From contig JBGANS010000018.1 in assembly GCA_044222195.1 (NCBI GenBank), forward strand, positions 1 to 64,000: a stretch of DNA of 64,000 bases, given 5' to 3'. The notes beneath the pieces were generated by a model that saw nothing but the letters and a program-made list of their open reading frames with translations, did not search any database and had not been told where the DNA came from. This document shows positions 16,269-24,902 of this stretch, piece by piece; positions within the stretch are counted from its first letter, which is position 1, and every line of letters starts with the position of its first letter. The position numbers were made by a program, and so were the translations under genes. This stretch comes from JAHBXE01 sp044222195. GTDB lineage: Bacteria; Planctomycetota; Phycisphaerae; Phycisphaerales; UBA1924.

Positions 16269-17984
16269 TTACGCGGGCAGTGGTCCGTCGTACGCGTGAT
16301 TGACGGGGTCAATCCGGCGCATTGGCCGCTCGCGGGTCTGCTCCTCCGTGACGTGCGCCACGAGGCCCGGCGTGCGGGCGATCATGAAAATGCCATTGAA
16401 GACTTTCGGATCGAGGCCCAGGTCGGCGAGAATCGCGCCGATGGCTCCGTCCACATTGATCGGCAAGGGCTTTCCAATGGCTGCGAACGCACGTTCGACG
16501 GCACGCGCTGCGCCGATGTGTGTCGTGGGGGCCGCGGTGAGCCCGGCCTCTGTGGCAAGCTCGAACATCCGGCCCGTGCGGGGGTCCTTGGTATGAATGC
16601 GGTGCCCGAAACCACTGATGCGGTCACCGGAAGACTTGATCCGGGCGACCTCTTCGGCAGCCACCTCGTCAATGGATCGCTTCTGTTGCACCGCCCGCCG
16701 AAGCAGGACCGCCAGGTATCGGGCGCAATCCTCGATCGCGCCGCCGTGGTGCTTGTTGATGGACATGATTCCCGCGGCAACGGATTGCGAGAGACTCGCG
16801 CCCGTGCTGGCGACGGTCCTGGCGGCGAGGCACGACGGAGGCGTCGCACCGTGATCGATGCTGCTCACGAGAATCGCGTCCAACAGGCGGCCTGTTCGCT
16901 CGTCGGGAAGCGTGCCGGTCAGGATGAGATACACCGCGGCGCCGAACGAGATCTTGCCCATGAGAGAAGCGATGTCGTGCCCGCGGACCGCGACCTTGTT
17001 GGGCTCGATCTTGGTGATCGCGGTTGTCCACACCGCCTTGATCTCCGCGTCAGACATGAGGCTCCGGCTCTTTCGGGCCCGGAGAACGCCGACGACGGCG
17101 GCGGGGAGTTCGCCAAAGGCATCCGCGACCGTCGCTCCGGCCTCGCGCAACGCCGCGACCTTGCCCGCGTGAGTCCCGCGGTTTCCTTCGATGATCGCGC
17201 CGGCGTGACTGAAGCGGGTCCCGGCCTTGGCGGCCTTGCCACCGATGTAGGCGGCAACAGGCTTCGTGATCGTGCCGGACTTGATCAGGTCGGCAAGTTC
17301 CTCTTCCTGGGACCCGCCAATTTCGCCAAAGACGACGATGGCGTCGGTCGCGGGGTCGTTCTCGAACATCTTCGCCACATCAGGAATGCGCAGCCCAAGA
17401 ACGGCATCGCCGCCGATGTGCACGATCGAAGAAATCCGAACACCCGACTGCCCCAGGTAGTACGCCGTGCTCGACGACATTCCGCCGGAGCGCGAGATGA
17501 TGCCCACTCCTGTGCCGCCTTGCAGCGGGGCCTTGAACCATTCCCGCGCAGATTCGGCACGTCCGCCGATCATGCCGACGACGGCCTTGCCGGGGCTGGC
17601 GATTCCGAGCGTGTTCGGGCCGACAAAGCTGGCGTTGCGGCTCTTGGCGGCCGCGGCGATTTCCATGGCGTCCCACACCGGGACGCGATCCGCAACGAGG
17701 ACCACGAGCTTGACGCCGGCGTTGATCGCGTCCAGAGCGGCGGACTTGATCCCTTGTGCCGGGACGAAAAGAACCGAGACATCCACCCCGCCAAGGGCGG
17801 CAACGGCGTCAGCGCACGAGTTGAAGACCGGAAGGCCGAAGACCTCGGAGCCGCCCTTGCCGGGCGTGACGCCGCCGACCACCTTGGTTCCATAGTCGAG
17901 CATGAGACGTGTGCGTGCCTGGCCCTCGCGGCCGGTGATGCCCTGGACGATCACGCGCTTGGTCTCGTCGATCAATATCGCCAT
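16269..17984 (-). CDS. Succinyl-CoA synthetase alpha-like / citryl-CoA lyase fusion (ATP-citrate lyase-like subunit)
   Basis: Protein of 571 residues. Residues 1-300 are a CoA-binding and CoA-ligase alpha module: VIVQGITGREG, VLVADRVP, ISRSGGMSSS, and SHAGAI, holding the phosphohistidine. Residues about 310-571 are a citrate-synthase-like lyase domain: SIDHGATPPSC, HHGGAIEDCARYLA, GFGHRIHTKDPR and NVDGAIGAIL supply the expected His, His and Asp. This domain order matches the large subunit of bacterial ATP-citrate lyase, which cleaves citrate with ATP and CoA into acetyl-CoA and oxaloacetate. The start overlaps the partner's stop (TAATG), so the two are translationally coupled. Citryl-CoA synthesis/cleavage is inferred. 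Related acyl-CoA ligase/lyase activities are possible. Confidence 0.75.
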   Translation of the reverse strand: MAILIDETKRVIVQGITGREGQARTRLMLDYGTKVVGGVTPGKGGSEVFGLPVFNSCADAVAALGGVDVSVLFVPAQGIKSAALDAINAGVKLVVLVADRVPVWDAMEIAAAAKSRNASFVGPNTLGIASPGKAVVGMIGGRAESAREWFKAPLQGGTGVGIISRSGGMSSSTAYYLGQSGVRISSIVHIGGDAVLGLRIPDVAKMFENDPATDAIVVFGEIGGSQEEELADLIKSGTITKPVAAYIGGKAAKAGTRFSHAGAIIEGNRGTHAGKVAALREAGATVADAFGELPAAVVGVLRARKSRSLMSDAEIKAVWTTAITKIEPNKVAVRGHDIASLMGKISFGAAVYLILTGTLPDERTGRLLDAILVSSIDHGATPPSCLAARTVASTGASLSQSVAAGIMSINKHHGGAIEDCARYLAVLLRRAVQQKRSIDEVAAEEVARIKSSGDRISGFGHRIHTKDPRTGRMFELATEAGLTAAPTTHIGAARAVERAFAAIGKPLPINVDGAIGAILADLGLDPKVFNGIFMIARTPGLVAHVTEEQTRERPMRRIDPVNHAYDGPLPA

Positions 17985-19552
17985 TACCGACGCTCCGACT
18001 GAGTTTCCAGGCCCGGGATATCCAGTTCGACAAACACGCCCTCAACTCCATCGCGCCGGCACTCGACCTCGCAGGCGATCATGTCGCTGTCCTTGGCGAG
18101 GAACGCCTCGGGGGTAACCGTCAGTGCAGGTCGGCCGCTGTCATCCTTCAACAGGCCGTTCGAGCGGGCCATGATCGCCGGCGCGTTCTTGGCCCACGCG
18201 GCGGAATCAAGCCACACACGGCCGGCCTTAACGGGAAACGAGAGAGACTTGGGGGAGCTGACGAAGTTGGGCCGGCGCGGCGGGCGTGGAGTCCACGAGC
18301 GCGGTTGGCCCTTGGCACGTTCCAATTCCTGACCGTCTCGGGATTGATGTTCGGCGACAAGGGCCGCAAAGCGAGCGGCGATCTTGGCCGGAGGATCAGT
18401 CTTCTTGTAGCCTTCGACTTTCGCCGAAAGGTGCTTGCAGGCGGACTGAAGAATGTCAACCGCGCGGTCCTCGGTATTGCCGCCGAGACGGATTACTGCG
18501 GGAATGTTGAGCTCCAACTCCCAGAACGCTTTCGCGAGCCCGTACGCCGACCAGTACTGTTCCTGATTCGCAACACCCGAGCCTGAGCCGAAGTACCCGA
18601 TGAGACCCGGCTGCGAGAGGATCACTCGCGCGGCCCGATACACCTTCGCCGGCGATGGATTGCCGCTCGTGTCGCAGAAGTTCGCGATGGTGAATCCTTC
18701 GTTCGTAATCGCATCCATCGACATCATGGACCCGCCGCCACCGGCGCCGTGGAACCCGATGAGTCCTTTGGAGCCCGGCGTCGCGGCCGTGTTCATCTGG
18801 GCGAAAAAGAACGTTCCGCGGTGGTCGTCCTGTTCGGCGTGATACGCGATGCGCTCGAGCGCGGTGGGGGGGTGGTCGAGCTCGCGGGCGATTTCGATGC
18901 CAAGCTCCGGGTGACGGAACACGGCGTAGTCGTCGACCGTCATCCGGCAATCGGCGGCCACGGTTCCGCCGTCGGCGAGTATGGCGAGAGGGTTGATCTC
19001 GACCGAACGGGCTTCGATCGACTTGGCCACATTGAACACCTGGCGGGCAGCCTCGGCGACCTTGGATTGTGCCTGGCCCAGGTTGAGAGAGGACAGCGCG
19101 TTCGAGAGTGCCGCGGCGTCCGGGCCGGATTGCACATCGCAGGGGATGCGGGCGACTTCTCGGGCCCGTTCTTCGATCCCGGTTCCGCCCGCGGCCGCGA
19201 GCAGCATCACCGGCGCTCGCGCATGATCGTCGACCGAGAACGACAGGAACAACTCGCGGGCGAACTTGAGCTTCTGTTCGACCAGCACGTGCGTCACCGG
19301 GAACGAACCAACTTTCATGGCGAGCAGGCGTTCCGCATGTTTCGCGGCTTCATCCGGCGTTGAAGCAAAGGCAATCCCTCCCAGCGCCGCGCGGCCCGTG
19401 GTCCATGCCTGGATCTTCAGCACAACTTCGCCGCCCAGATCGGCCGCGGCGGCGCGAGCTTCCTGAGGTGTCTGGACGGCCTTCCCCAGCGGGACCCGCA
19501 GGCCGGCGCGGCTGAGAATGGCTTTGCCTTCGAACTCGTGGAGTCGGGCCAT
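17984..19552 (-). CDS. ATP-grasp CoA-ligase beta-like subunit (ATP-citrate lyase-like partner)
   Basis: Protein of 522 residues from ATG 19552, with AGGAG upstream. The N-terminal ATP-grasp region resembles succinyl-CoA synthetase beta (LHEFEGKAILSRAGLRVP, VVLKIQAWTTGRAALGG, VLVEQKL, ARSVEINPLAIL). A central region has FHGAGGGGSMMSMDAI, NFCDTSGNPSPAKVYRA and PAVIRLGGNTEDRA, as in the CoA-ligase C-terminal domain. It ends with an unusual extra segment of about 130 residues (residues 390-522), Pro/Arg-rich and then beta-rich, that the standard beta subunit lacks. With the coupled alpha-lyase gene it would form a two-subunit ATP-citrate lyase-like enzyme. Confidence 0.72.
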   Translation of the reverse strand: MARLHEFEGKAILSRAGLRVPLGKAVQTPQEARAAAADLGGEVVLKIQAWTTGRAALGGIAFASTPDEAAKHAERLLAMKVGSFPVTHVLVEQKLKFARELFLSFSVDDHARAPVMLLAAAGGTGIEERAREVARIPCDVQSGPDAAALSNALSSLNLGQAQSKVAEAARQVFNVAKSIEARSVEINPLAILADGGTVAADCRMTVDDYAVFRHPELGIEIARELDHPPTALERIAYHAEQDDHRGTFFFAQMNTAATPGSKGLIGFHGAGGGGSMMSMDAITNEGFTIANFCDTSGNPSPAKVYRAARVILSQPGLIGYFGSGSGVANQEQYWSAYGLAKAFWELELNIPAVIRLGGNTEDRAVDILQSACKHLSAKVEGYKKTDPPAKIAARFAALVAEHQSRDGQELERAKGQPRSWTPRPPRRPNFVSSPKSLSFPVKAGRVWLDSAAWAKNAPAIMARSNGLLKDDSGRPALTVTPEAFLAKDSDMIACEVECRRDGVEGVFVELDIPGLETQSERR

Positions 19553-19684
19553 GGAGGCTCCTGGGAGGGGCAAGGGTAGGACAGGCGGGAGCGACCACGG
19601 CACGTCTCGTGGGAACGACTCGAGACGAGCGTTCAGCCCGTTCGGCCGAGGATTCGACAGCGTTTGAGCGGCAGTGGGCGCCGT

Positions 19685-20740
19685 TCAGGGGCAGCCGGCC
19701 GCGAAGGCGTTGATGAAGCACTGAAAGTCGTTCGCGGTCAACGAAGGCGTTCCCGTGCTCCCGTCGCAGTTGGCCGACGCCAGGCCGGCGGCGAAGGCGT
19801 TGATGAAGCATTGAAAGTCATTGGACGTGAGCGAGGGAGAGCCGGAGCTGCCGTCACAGTTGGCGTAGCACGAAGTGTCCACCCAGAACGCGAGCATCGC
19901 TCCCTCAGGCGTTGGACAGTGGTGGATGTCGTCGTAATAGCTGCACTCGTTCCACTCGAGCGTGCCGCTGGCGTTTCGCCAATCGTCCCATTGCATGGGA
20001 CCGGAAGAGCCCGCCCGGTCACCGGTTCCCCATCGCATGGGCTGCGTGCCCCACGCCTGGTCGACCGTGAACGTCGCCGTGCCCGCGTCGTAGGAAGTGC
20101 CGAGCATCACGGTGTACGAGCCCGAAGCCGGGAGTAGCCACGACAGCCCGGTGCCGCGGGCGTCGATGTCCGACCACCAATATCCGCTTGACTCGGTCAA
20201 CTCCCCGAAGTCGAAAACGACGCCGCCGAGATCGCCGGACGCCGGCGGAGTCGAGGTGGGGCAAGTCGTAAAGTTGCTGCCGGTCAGGATCGCAACATAG
20301 CAACGAGTCGGAGCGGAGTGGGCCCACCACCAGGCGAACTGAGTCCGGATGGCGGCGCGACCGGCCAGTGCTGGGGCGACGGTCATGTCATTGGTCGACA
20401 TGGGTGAGCGGAAGTTGAGCCCGCCCCACCAGCGCACGTTGGGCTGCGACGAGGGGCACCACCCATTCTGAGTGCACCCGGAATCGCAGAAACCAGCGGG
20501 CTCGCCCGTTGGTCCAGCGCCGAAAGCGTCAAATGCGGGGCGCGTGTTGCCGGCGTCCCGCCGGGGACTGATTCGAATCCAAGGGGATGCGGGGACGAGT
20601 CGACCGCCAATCGTGGTCACGGCGATGGCCCGGAAAGGGATTACCCTTGCGCCAGCCGCCGCCGGTGCGACCTGGGCGGCGGACCAGCTTGGCGCCGCCA
20701 AGACCGAGAACGCGCCCAGTCCGAGAAAGTGCCGCTTCAT
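19685..20740 (-). CDS. Secreted protein with two C-terminal dockerin-like modules
   Basis: Protein of 351 residues from ATG 20740. A signal peptide (MKRHFLGLGAFSVLAAPSWSA) precedes a Trp/Cys-rich beta domain of unknown type. The protein closes with two near-identical modules, CYANCDGSSGSPSLTSNDF and ANCDGSTGTPSLTANDFQCF, each ending INAFAAG. The Asp/Asn-rich start followed by Asn-Asp-Phe and a hydrophobic helix is the calcium-loop plan of type I dockerin repeats. The same modules end the proteins at 29805 and 45464. They may anchor or sort exported proteins in this lineage. No cohesin is seen here. Confidence 0.75.
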   Translation of the reverse strand: MKRHFLGLGAFSVLAAPSWSAAQVAPAAAGARVIPFRAIAVTTIGGRLVPASPWIRISPRRDAGNTRPAFDAFGAGPTGEPAGFCDSGCTQNGWCPSSQPNVRWWGGLNFRSPMSTNDMTVAPALAGRAAIRTQFAWWWAHSAPTRCYVAILTGSNFTTCPTSTPPASGDLGGVVFDFGELTESSGYWWSDIDARGTGLSWLLPASGSYTVMLGTSYDAGTATFTVDQAWGTQPMRWGTGDRAGSSGPMQWDDWRNASGTLEWNECSYYDDIHHCPTPEGAMLAFWVDTSCYANCDGSSGSPSLTSNDFQCFINAFAAGLASANCDGSTGTPSLTANDFQCFINAFAAGCP

Positions 20741-20906
20741 GGCGGCCAAGCTATGAGTTTCTCGGACCCGTGGCAACTCGGCGCAGATTAACTGCCGTGC
20801 AGAACGTGAACAGCCACGGCAGCCGAGCACCGGAGATTCATGTACACCTGCCCGAGCTCGGGGAGCGCCTACGCCCGTAGCGTTGTGTTAAGTCACGAGT
20901 TACGAC

Positions 20907-21293
20907 TTACTTGACGGTGTATTGCCCGCGCCCCACGCGCTTGAACTTGCCGCTCTTGATCAGGGCGATGTTCACCTGCGTGCGGAAACTGTTGGAACTG
21001 GTTCGGTACCCGGCTTTCTTCACGGCGTCGGCCGCATCGGTGACGGACAACGTCTTGCTCGCGAGGACCTTCTCGAGCGTTTCCGTGAGCGTCATCGAGT
21101 TCTTCGCGCGAGATCCGCTAACGGAGCGGGCACGCCCGCCGGAGCCGCCCATGGACTCGATCAGGCCTTCGATATGCCTGAGCTTCTTCAGCAGCTTGTC
21201 GCGGCGTGATTCGAGCGCACCGACGGAGCGCTGGCGGCGACGCATTTCGGATACAAGGTCCTGATATGAAACGCTGACAAGGGCACGCGGCAT
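20907..21293 (-). CDS. Small coiled-coil and winged-helix-like protein
   Basis: Protein of 128 residues. An N-terminal helical/coiled region (RRRQRSVGALESRRDKLLKK) precedes a linker and a C-terminal domain MTLTETLEKVLASKTLSVTD...VKKAGYRTSSNSFRTQVNIA...GKFKRVGRGQY that has the look of a winged helix used in DNA or RNA binding (HARE-HTH-like). GGAG lies upstream of the ATG. A 48-base hairpin separates it from the tRNA gene on the same strand. It could be a nucleoid or regulatory protein. The target is unknown. Confidence 0.6.
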   Translation of the reverse strand: MPRALVSVSYQDLVSEMRRRQRSVGALESRRDKLLKKLRHIEGLIESMGGSGGRARSVSGSRAKNSMTLTETLEKVLASKTLSVTDAADAVKKAGYRTSSNSFRTQVNIALIKSGKFKRVGRGQYTVK

Positions 21294-21308
21294 TCGGGAG
21301 ACTCCGGA

Positions 21309-21356
21309 AGTTATGTTCGACTATTCCACGGTGTGGATGATAGCCTCAACATAACT
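21309..21356 (-). promoter_or_regulatory. Inverted-repeat hairpin between tRNA-Ile2 and the winged-helix gene
   Basis: AGTTATGTT (21309-21317) is perfectly complementary to AACATAACT (21348-21356). Inside, CTAT/ATAG and TCCAC/GTGGA extend the stem around a three-base loop. It begins 15 bases after the tRNA 3' end and ends 15 bases before the downstream ATG, so it could be a processing signal, an operator or a leader structure. Confidence 0.5.
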
Positions 21357-21371
21357 CCCTTCGACGTACAA

Positions 21372-21444
21372 TGGCCCCGCCCGGATTCGAACCGGGGACC
21401 AAGCGATTATGAGTCGCCTGCTCTAACCGCTGAGCTACAGGGCC
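21372..21444 (-). tRNA. tRNA-Ile2 (anticodon CAU, read as lysidine-AU)
   Basis: A 73-base cloverleaf on the minus strand: acceptor GGCCCTG with CGGGGCC, D-arm AGCTCAGCGGTTAGAGC, anticodon stem GGCGA/TCGCT around loop CTCATAA, and T-arm CCCCGGTTCGAATCCGGGC. The anticodon is CAU, but the body (notably GAGCAGGCGACTCATAATCG) matches the minor isoleucine tRNA that decodes AUA after lysidine modification by TilS, not elongator methionine. CCA is not encoded. Confidence 0.9.
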
Positions 21445-21526
21445 TGCGGGCGAACAGAATACGTCCGGTTCGGGGTGGATTCGAGTGGCCTCCGGCGGAA
21501 TCACGCGGAGCGGTCAATACTACGGA

Positions 21527-22405
21527 ATGGCATTTTCTATCGGCGAGATCGTCGGCGAGGCCTGGCCCCACTTCACGGTGGTGGATGTCGGTGCGATGGA
21601 TATCCCCGCAGAACAGGTTCCATACGGGCCGCTCGAAAAGCCCGGGAAGTTTGACGTTGTCGGCTTTGAAGCCGTCAGGACCGAATGCGACAAGCTCAAT
21701 CAGATGGGCAAGCCCGGGCACCGGTACCTGAACTGCGTGGTCGGTGATGGCACGCGACGGAAGTTCACCGTGACCAACGAATCGATGACCAGCAGCCTGT
21801 ACGCGCCCAACCAGCCGCTGCTCAGTCTTTTCAATAATCTCGCGGAACTGACCATCCCGGTGTCCACCTGGGAAGTGCAGACCAGGCGGCTCGACGACAT
21901 TCCCGAACTGGCCTCTGTGCCCGTGGACCTGATCAAGATTGATGTGCAGGGAGCCGAAGCCGACGTGTTCGCCGGTGCTTCAAAGCTGCTCCGCAACGTC
22001 GTCGTGGTCCATACGGAAGCAGAGTTCATCCCGATGTACCAGGGGCAGCCGCTGTACGGCGATGTGGCACGCGTTCTTCACAAGGCCGGGTTCATGCACC
22101 ACGGCTTTCTCGGCCTGCAGGGGCGCGCGTTCAAACCACTGATCAACAACAACGATGTGCGGGCGCCCCTGCTCCAGAGTATCTGGACTGATGTCATCTT
22201 CGTCCGCGACTTCACGCGGCTCAAAGAACTCAGCCAGGGGCAGCTCCTGCGGATGGCGATCATCCTCCACGAGTGCTACGGCTCGGTTGACATTGCGCAG
22301 CTCTGCCTCGCACATTACGATCGCAAGGCCGGGACGAAGTTCTGGGAGAGCTATGTGGCCAGGCTCCTGGGCAAGCCCATCGATCATCTCACCAAGCCGG
22401 CGTAG
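21527..22405 (+). CDS. FkbM-family methyltransferase
   Basis: About 292 residues from ATG 21527 (an in-frame GTG at 21485 is an alternative; neither has a good ribosome site). FTVVDVGAMDI (SAM-binding motif), VVGFEAV, the middle LYAPNQPLL region and LIKIDVQGAEADVFAGA, followed by HTEAEF, are typical of FkbM SAM-dependent methyltransferases, which often methylate sugars of surface polysaccharides. It is divergent from the tRNA and convergent with glnN. Confidence 0.78.
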   Translation: MAFSIGEIVGEAWPHFTVVDVGAMDIPAEQVPYGPLEKPGKFDVVGFEAVRTECDKLNQMGKPGHRYLNCVVGDGTRRKFTVTNESMTSSLYAPNQPLLSLFNNLAELTIPVSTWEVQTRRLDDIPELASVPVDLIKIDVQGAEADVFAGASKLLRNVVVVHTEAEFIPMYQGQPLYGDVARVLHKAGFMHHGFLGLQGRAFKPLINNNDVRAPLLQSIWTDVIFVRDFTRLKELSQGQLLRMAIILHECYGSVDIAQLCLAHYDRKAGTKFWESYVARLLGKPIDHLTKPA

Positions 22406-22442
22406 GCGTCCGTCGAGTTCAGCGTGCCGCCGGCATGCCAAT

Positions 22443-22473
22443 GAAAAACGCCCCGCCGATCGGGCGGGGCGTT
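22443..22473 (-). terminator. Rho-independent terminator of glnN
   Basis: On the minus strand a 10-bp GC-rich stem (ACGCCCCGCC with GGCGGGGCGT, five-base loop) is followed by TTTTT. It lies 23 bases beyond the glnN stop. It may also stop transcription from the opposing methyltransferase gene. Confidence 0.8.
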
Positions 22474-22495
22474 GTGCGTACCTCATCAACCGCTT

Positions 22496-24697
22496 TCAAC
22501 GGATCGAGAGCATCTGGCGATAGGTCGGCAGCGGCCACAGATCTTCGGCGACGTGCGCCTCGATCTCGTCGACGTGCTTGCGCAGCTCATCCATGGCGGG
22601 CACCACGTGATCCTTGATCCAGCGTGCGTGATCGAACGGATCGCTGTCATGATGGCTCAGCGCCTTCTCAAGCCCCGCACACGCTTCCCGGGCCTTGCCG
22701 CTGGTCGCGACAAACTGGTCGAGCGACTCCCGCAGCAGAGGGTCGGACACTTCCGCGCGGGTGGTCTCGACGGCGGCCCGGGCCAGTTCCGTTTGGTGGC
22801 GAACGGCCGCGGGCAGGATCATCGTTCGGGCCATGGTAACCATCGTCTCGGCCTCGATCACGACCTGCTTCACGTATTTTTCCGCGAAGATGTACGCCCG
22901 GCTTTCCACTTCGGTCTTGCTGAGCACCTTGAACTTCTTGAACAGGTCAACGGCCTTCTTGGACTTGAGCACGGGCAGGGCATCGGCCGTGTTCCGCATG
23001 TTCGGCAGGCCGCGCTCCTCCGCCTCGGCGTGCCACTTGGCGTCGTACCCGTCGCCGTTGAAAATGACGCGCTTGTGCTGCTTCACGATCTTCTGAAGCA
23101 GCGTCGCCACGGCGGACTGGAGCTTGGCCTCGCTCGGGTTCTTCCCCAGCGCCTTCTCGAGCTCCGAAGCGACGTAGTCCAGCGAGTCGGCGACAATGGT
23201 GTTCACCACCGTCACCGGCCACGCCACCGCGGCGGACGAGCCCACGGCCCGGAACTCGAACTTGTTGCCGGTGAACGCGAACGGCGATGTGCGATTGCGG
23301 TCGCCGGCGTGCCGCGGAATCTGCGGCAGCGTGCGGGCCCCGAGGTCGAGTTTGCCGCCCTTCATCGTGCTCTTGGCGGAGCCTTTTTCAAGCTGCTCGA
23401 TGATGTCGGTGAGCATGTCGCCGAGGAAGATCGAAATGATGGCGGGCGGAGCCTCGTTGGCGCCGAGGCGGTGGTCGTTCGCCGCGGAAGCGATCGAGGC
23501 CCGCAGGACATCCGCGTAGAGGTCTACCGAGCGGATCACCGCGCAGAGGAAGACCAGGAACTGCGAGTTGGTGTGCGTCTCATCGCGCGGGTCGAGGAGA
23601 TTCACACCGGTGTCGGTCGCCATGGACCAGTTGCAGTGCTTGCCAGAGCCATTGATGCCCCGGAAAGGCTTCTCGTGGAGGATGCACTGCAGGCCGTAGC
23701 GAGGCGCGACGCGCTTGAGCGTTTCCATCACGAGCATCTGGTGGTCGCACGCCAGGTTGGCGAGTTCGAAGTGGGGGGCCAGCTCGAACTGACCCGGAGC
23801 GACCTCGTTGTGGCGCGTCTTGACCGGAACACCCAGGCGATAGAGCTCGCGCTCGGCATCGCCCATGAAGTTCAGCACGCGCCCCGGGATCGAACCGAAG
23901 TAGTGATCCTCGAGCTGCTGGCCCTTGGGCGGCCGGGCGCCGAAGAGCGATCGATCGCACGTCAGGAGGTCCGGCCGTTCGAAGTAATACGCCCGGTCGA
24001 TCAGGAAGTACTCCTGTTCAGAGCCGAGCGTCGATTCAACTCGCCCAACACCCTGGTCGGTGCCGAAGATCTTCAGGATCCGCAGGGCCTGCTCCGACAG
24101 GGCGTCAATCGAACGAAGCAGCGGCGTTTTCTTGTCGAGCGCTTCCCCGTTCCACGAAACAAACGCCGTCGGGATGCACAGCGTCACGTTGCCGCCCGCC
24201 CGGTTCAGGAACACCGGGCTCGTGCAATCCCAGGCTGTGTAGCCGCGTGCCTCGAACGTTGTGCGAAGTCCGCCCGAAGGGAAGCTCGAAGCGTCCGGTT
24301 CGCCCTGGACAAGCGCCGACCCCGTGAACTCGCTGATCGCGCCCCCGTGCCCGTCGGGCACGATAAAAGCATCATGCTTCTCCGCCGTCTGGCCCGTCAG
24401 CGGCTGGAACCAGTGGGTGTAGTGCGTCGCGCCGTTCTCGACCGACCAGTCTTTCATCGCCGCGGCCACCACGTCGGCCACCGCCGGGTCGAGCGGTTCA
24501 GCCAGGCGGATTGTCCGCGAAAGGCGCTTGAACACATCCTTCGGCAAGCGCTGCTGCATCACGCGTTCGGTAAACACGTCGGCCGCGAAGGTCTTTTCGA
24601 CATTGTCACGAAGGTGGGGGGCTGGGGTGGTGGACATTTTTCCGTTGTCATCCTTCCAACTCGAAGCGGTGGCCTCGGGTCGCATCATCGCCGTCAT
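22496..24697 (-). CDS. glnN: Type III glutamine synthetase
   Basis: Protein of 733 residues, the size of GSIII (about 720-730) rather than GSI (about 470). It makes glutamine from glutamate, ammonia and ATP. THYTHWFQPLTGQTAEKHDAF, LGSEQEYFLID, HNEVAPGQFELAP, HEKPFRGINGSGKHCNWSM and the long C-terminal helical extension with NGDGYDAKW are characteristic of this class. Start ATG 24697 has AGGGAG upstream; ATG 24637 (preceded by GGAAAA) is a close alternative. It has its own terminator. Neither ntrC nor a PII gene is adjacent. Confidence 0.93.
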   Translation of the reverse strand: MTAMMRPEATASSWKDDNGKMSTTPAPHLRDNVEKTFAADVFTERVMQQRLPKDVFKRLSRTIRLAEPLDPAVADVVAAAMKDWSVENGATHYTHWFQPLTGQTAEKHDAFIVPDGHGGAISEFTGSALVQGEPDASSFPSGGLRTTFEARGYTAWDCTSPVFLNRAGGNVTLCIPTAFVSWNGEALDKKTPLLRSIDALSEQALRILKIFGTDQGVGRVESTLGSEQEYFLIDRAYYFERPDLLTCDRSLFGARPPKGQQLEDHYFGSIPGRVLNFMGDAERELYRLGVPVKTRHNEVAPGQFELAPHFELANLACDHQMLVMETLKRVAPRYGLQCILHEKPFRGINGSGKHCNWSMATDTGVNLLDPRDETHTNSQFLVFLCAVIRSVDLYADVLRASIASAANDHRLGANEAPPAIISIFLGDMLTDIIEQLEKGSAKSTMKGGKLDLGARTLPQIPRHAGDRNRTSPFAFTGNKFEFRAVGSSAAVAWPVTVVNTIVADSLDYVASELEKALGKNPSEAKLQSAVATLLQKIVKQHKRVIFNGDGYDAKWHAEAEERGLPNMRNTADALPVLKSKKAVDLFKKFKVLSKTEVESRAYIFAEKYVKQVVIEAETMVTMARTMILPAAVRHQTELARAAVETTRAEVSDPLLRESLDQFVATSGKAREACAGLEKALSHHDSDPFDHARWIKDHVVPAMDELRKHVDEIEAHVAEDLWPLPTYRQMLSIR

Positions 24698-24902
24698 GAG
24701 AAGATCTCCCTGCGGGGTGGGGTTCCTGGGTCCATCCGAGAACGGGCTCATTGTTGCGACCTGTGGCCGCGTTGCAAGCCTGCTCGGACTCGTTGAAAAC
24801 CTGATGGATGGAATGGAGCGGCTCAGCCTCGGGCAACGCTTCGCCAACCCGGGGTCACAAGCGGCCATCCGGCAACCGCTTGCGCCTCCTTGGAAGGCCT
24901 GC

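Noticed and set aside
21372..21444. Elongator tRNA-Met (anticodon CAU)
   Set aside because: The tRNA body closely follows the isoleucine tRNA that uses lysidine-modified CAU, so Ile2 is the better call.
22472..24796. 774-codon plus-strand frame over glnN
   Set aside because: It is antisense to a textbook type III glutamine synthetase, is very rich in Arg/Val/Gly and has no family features.
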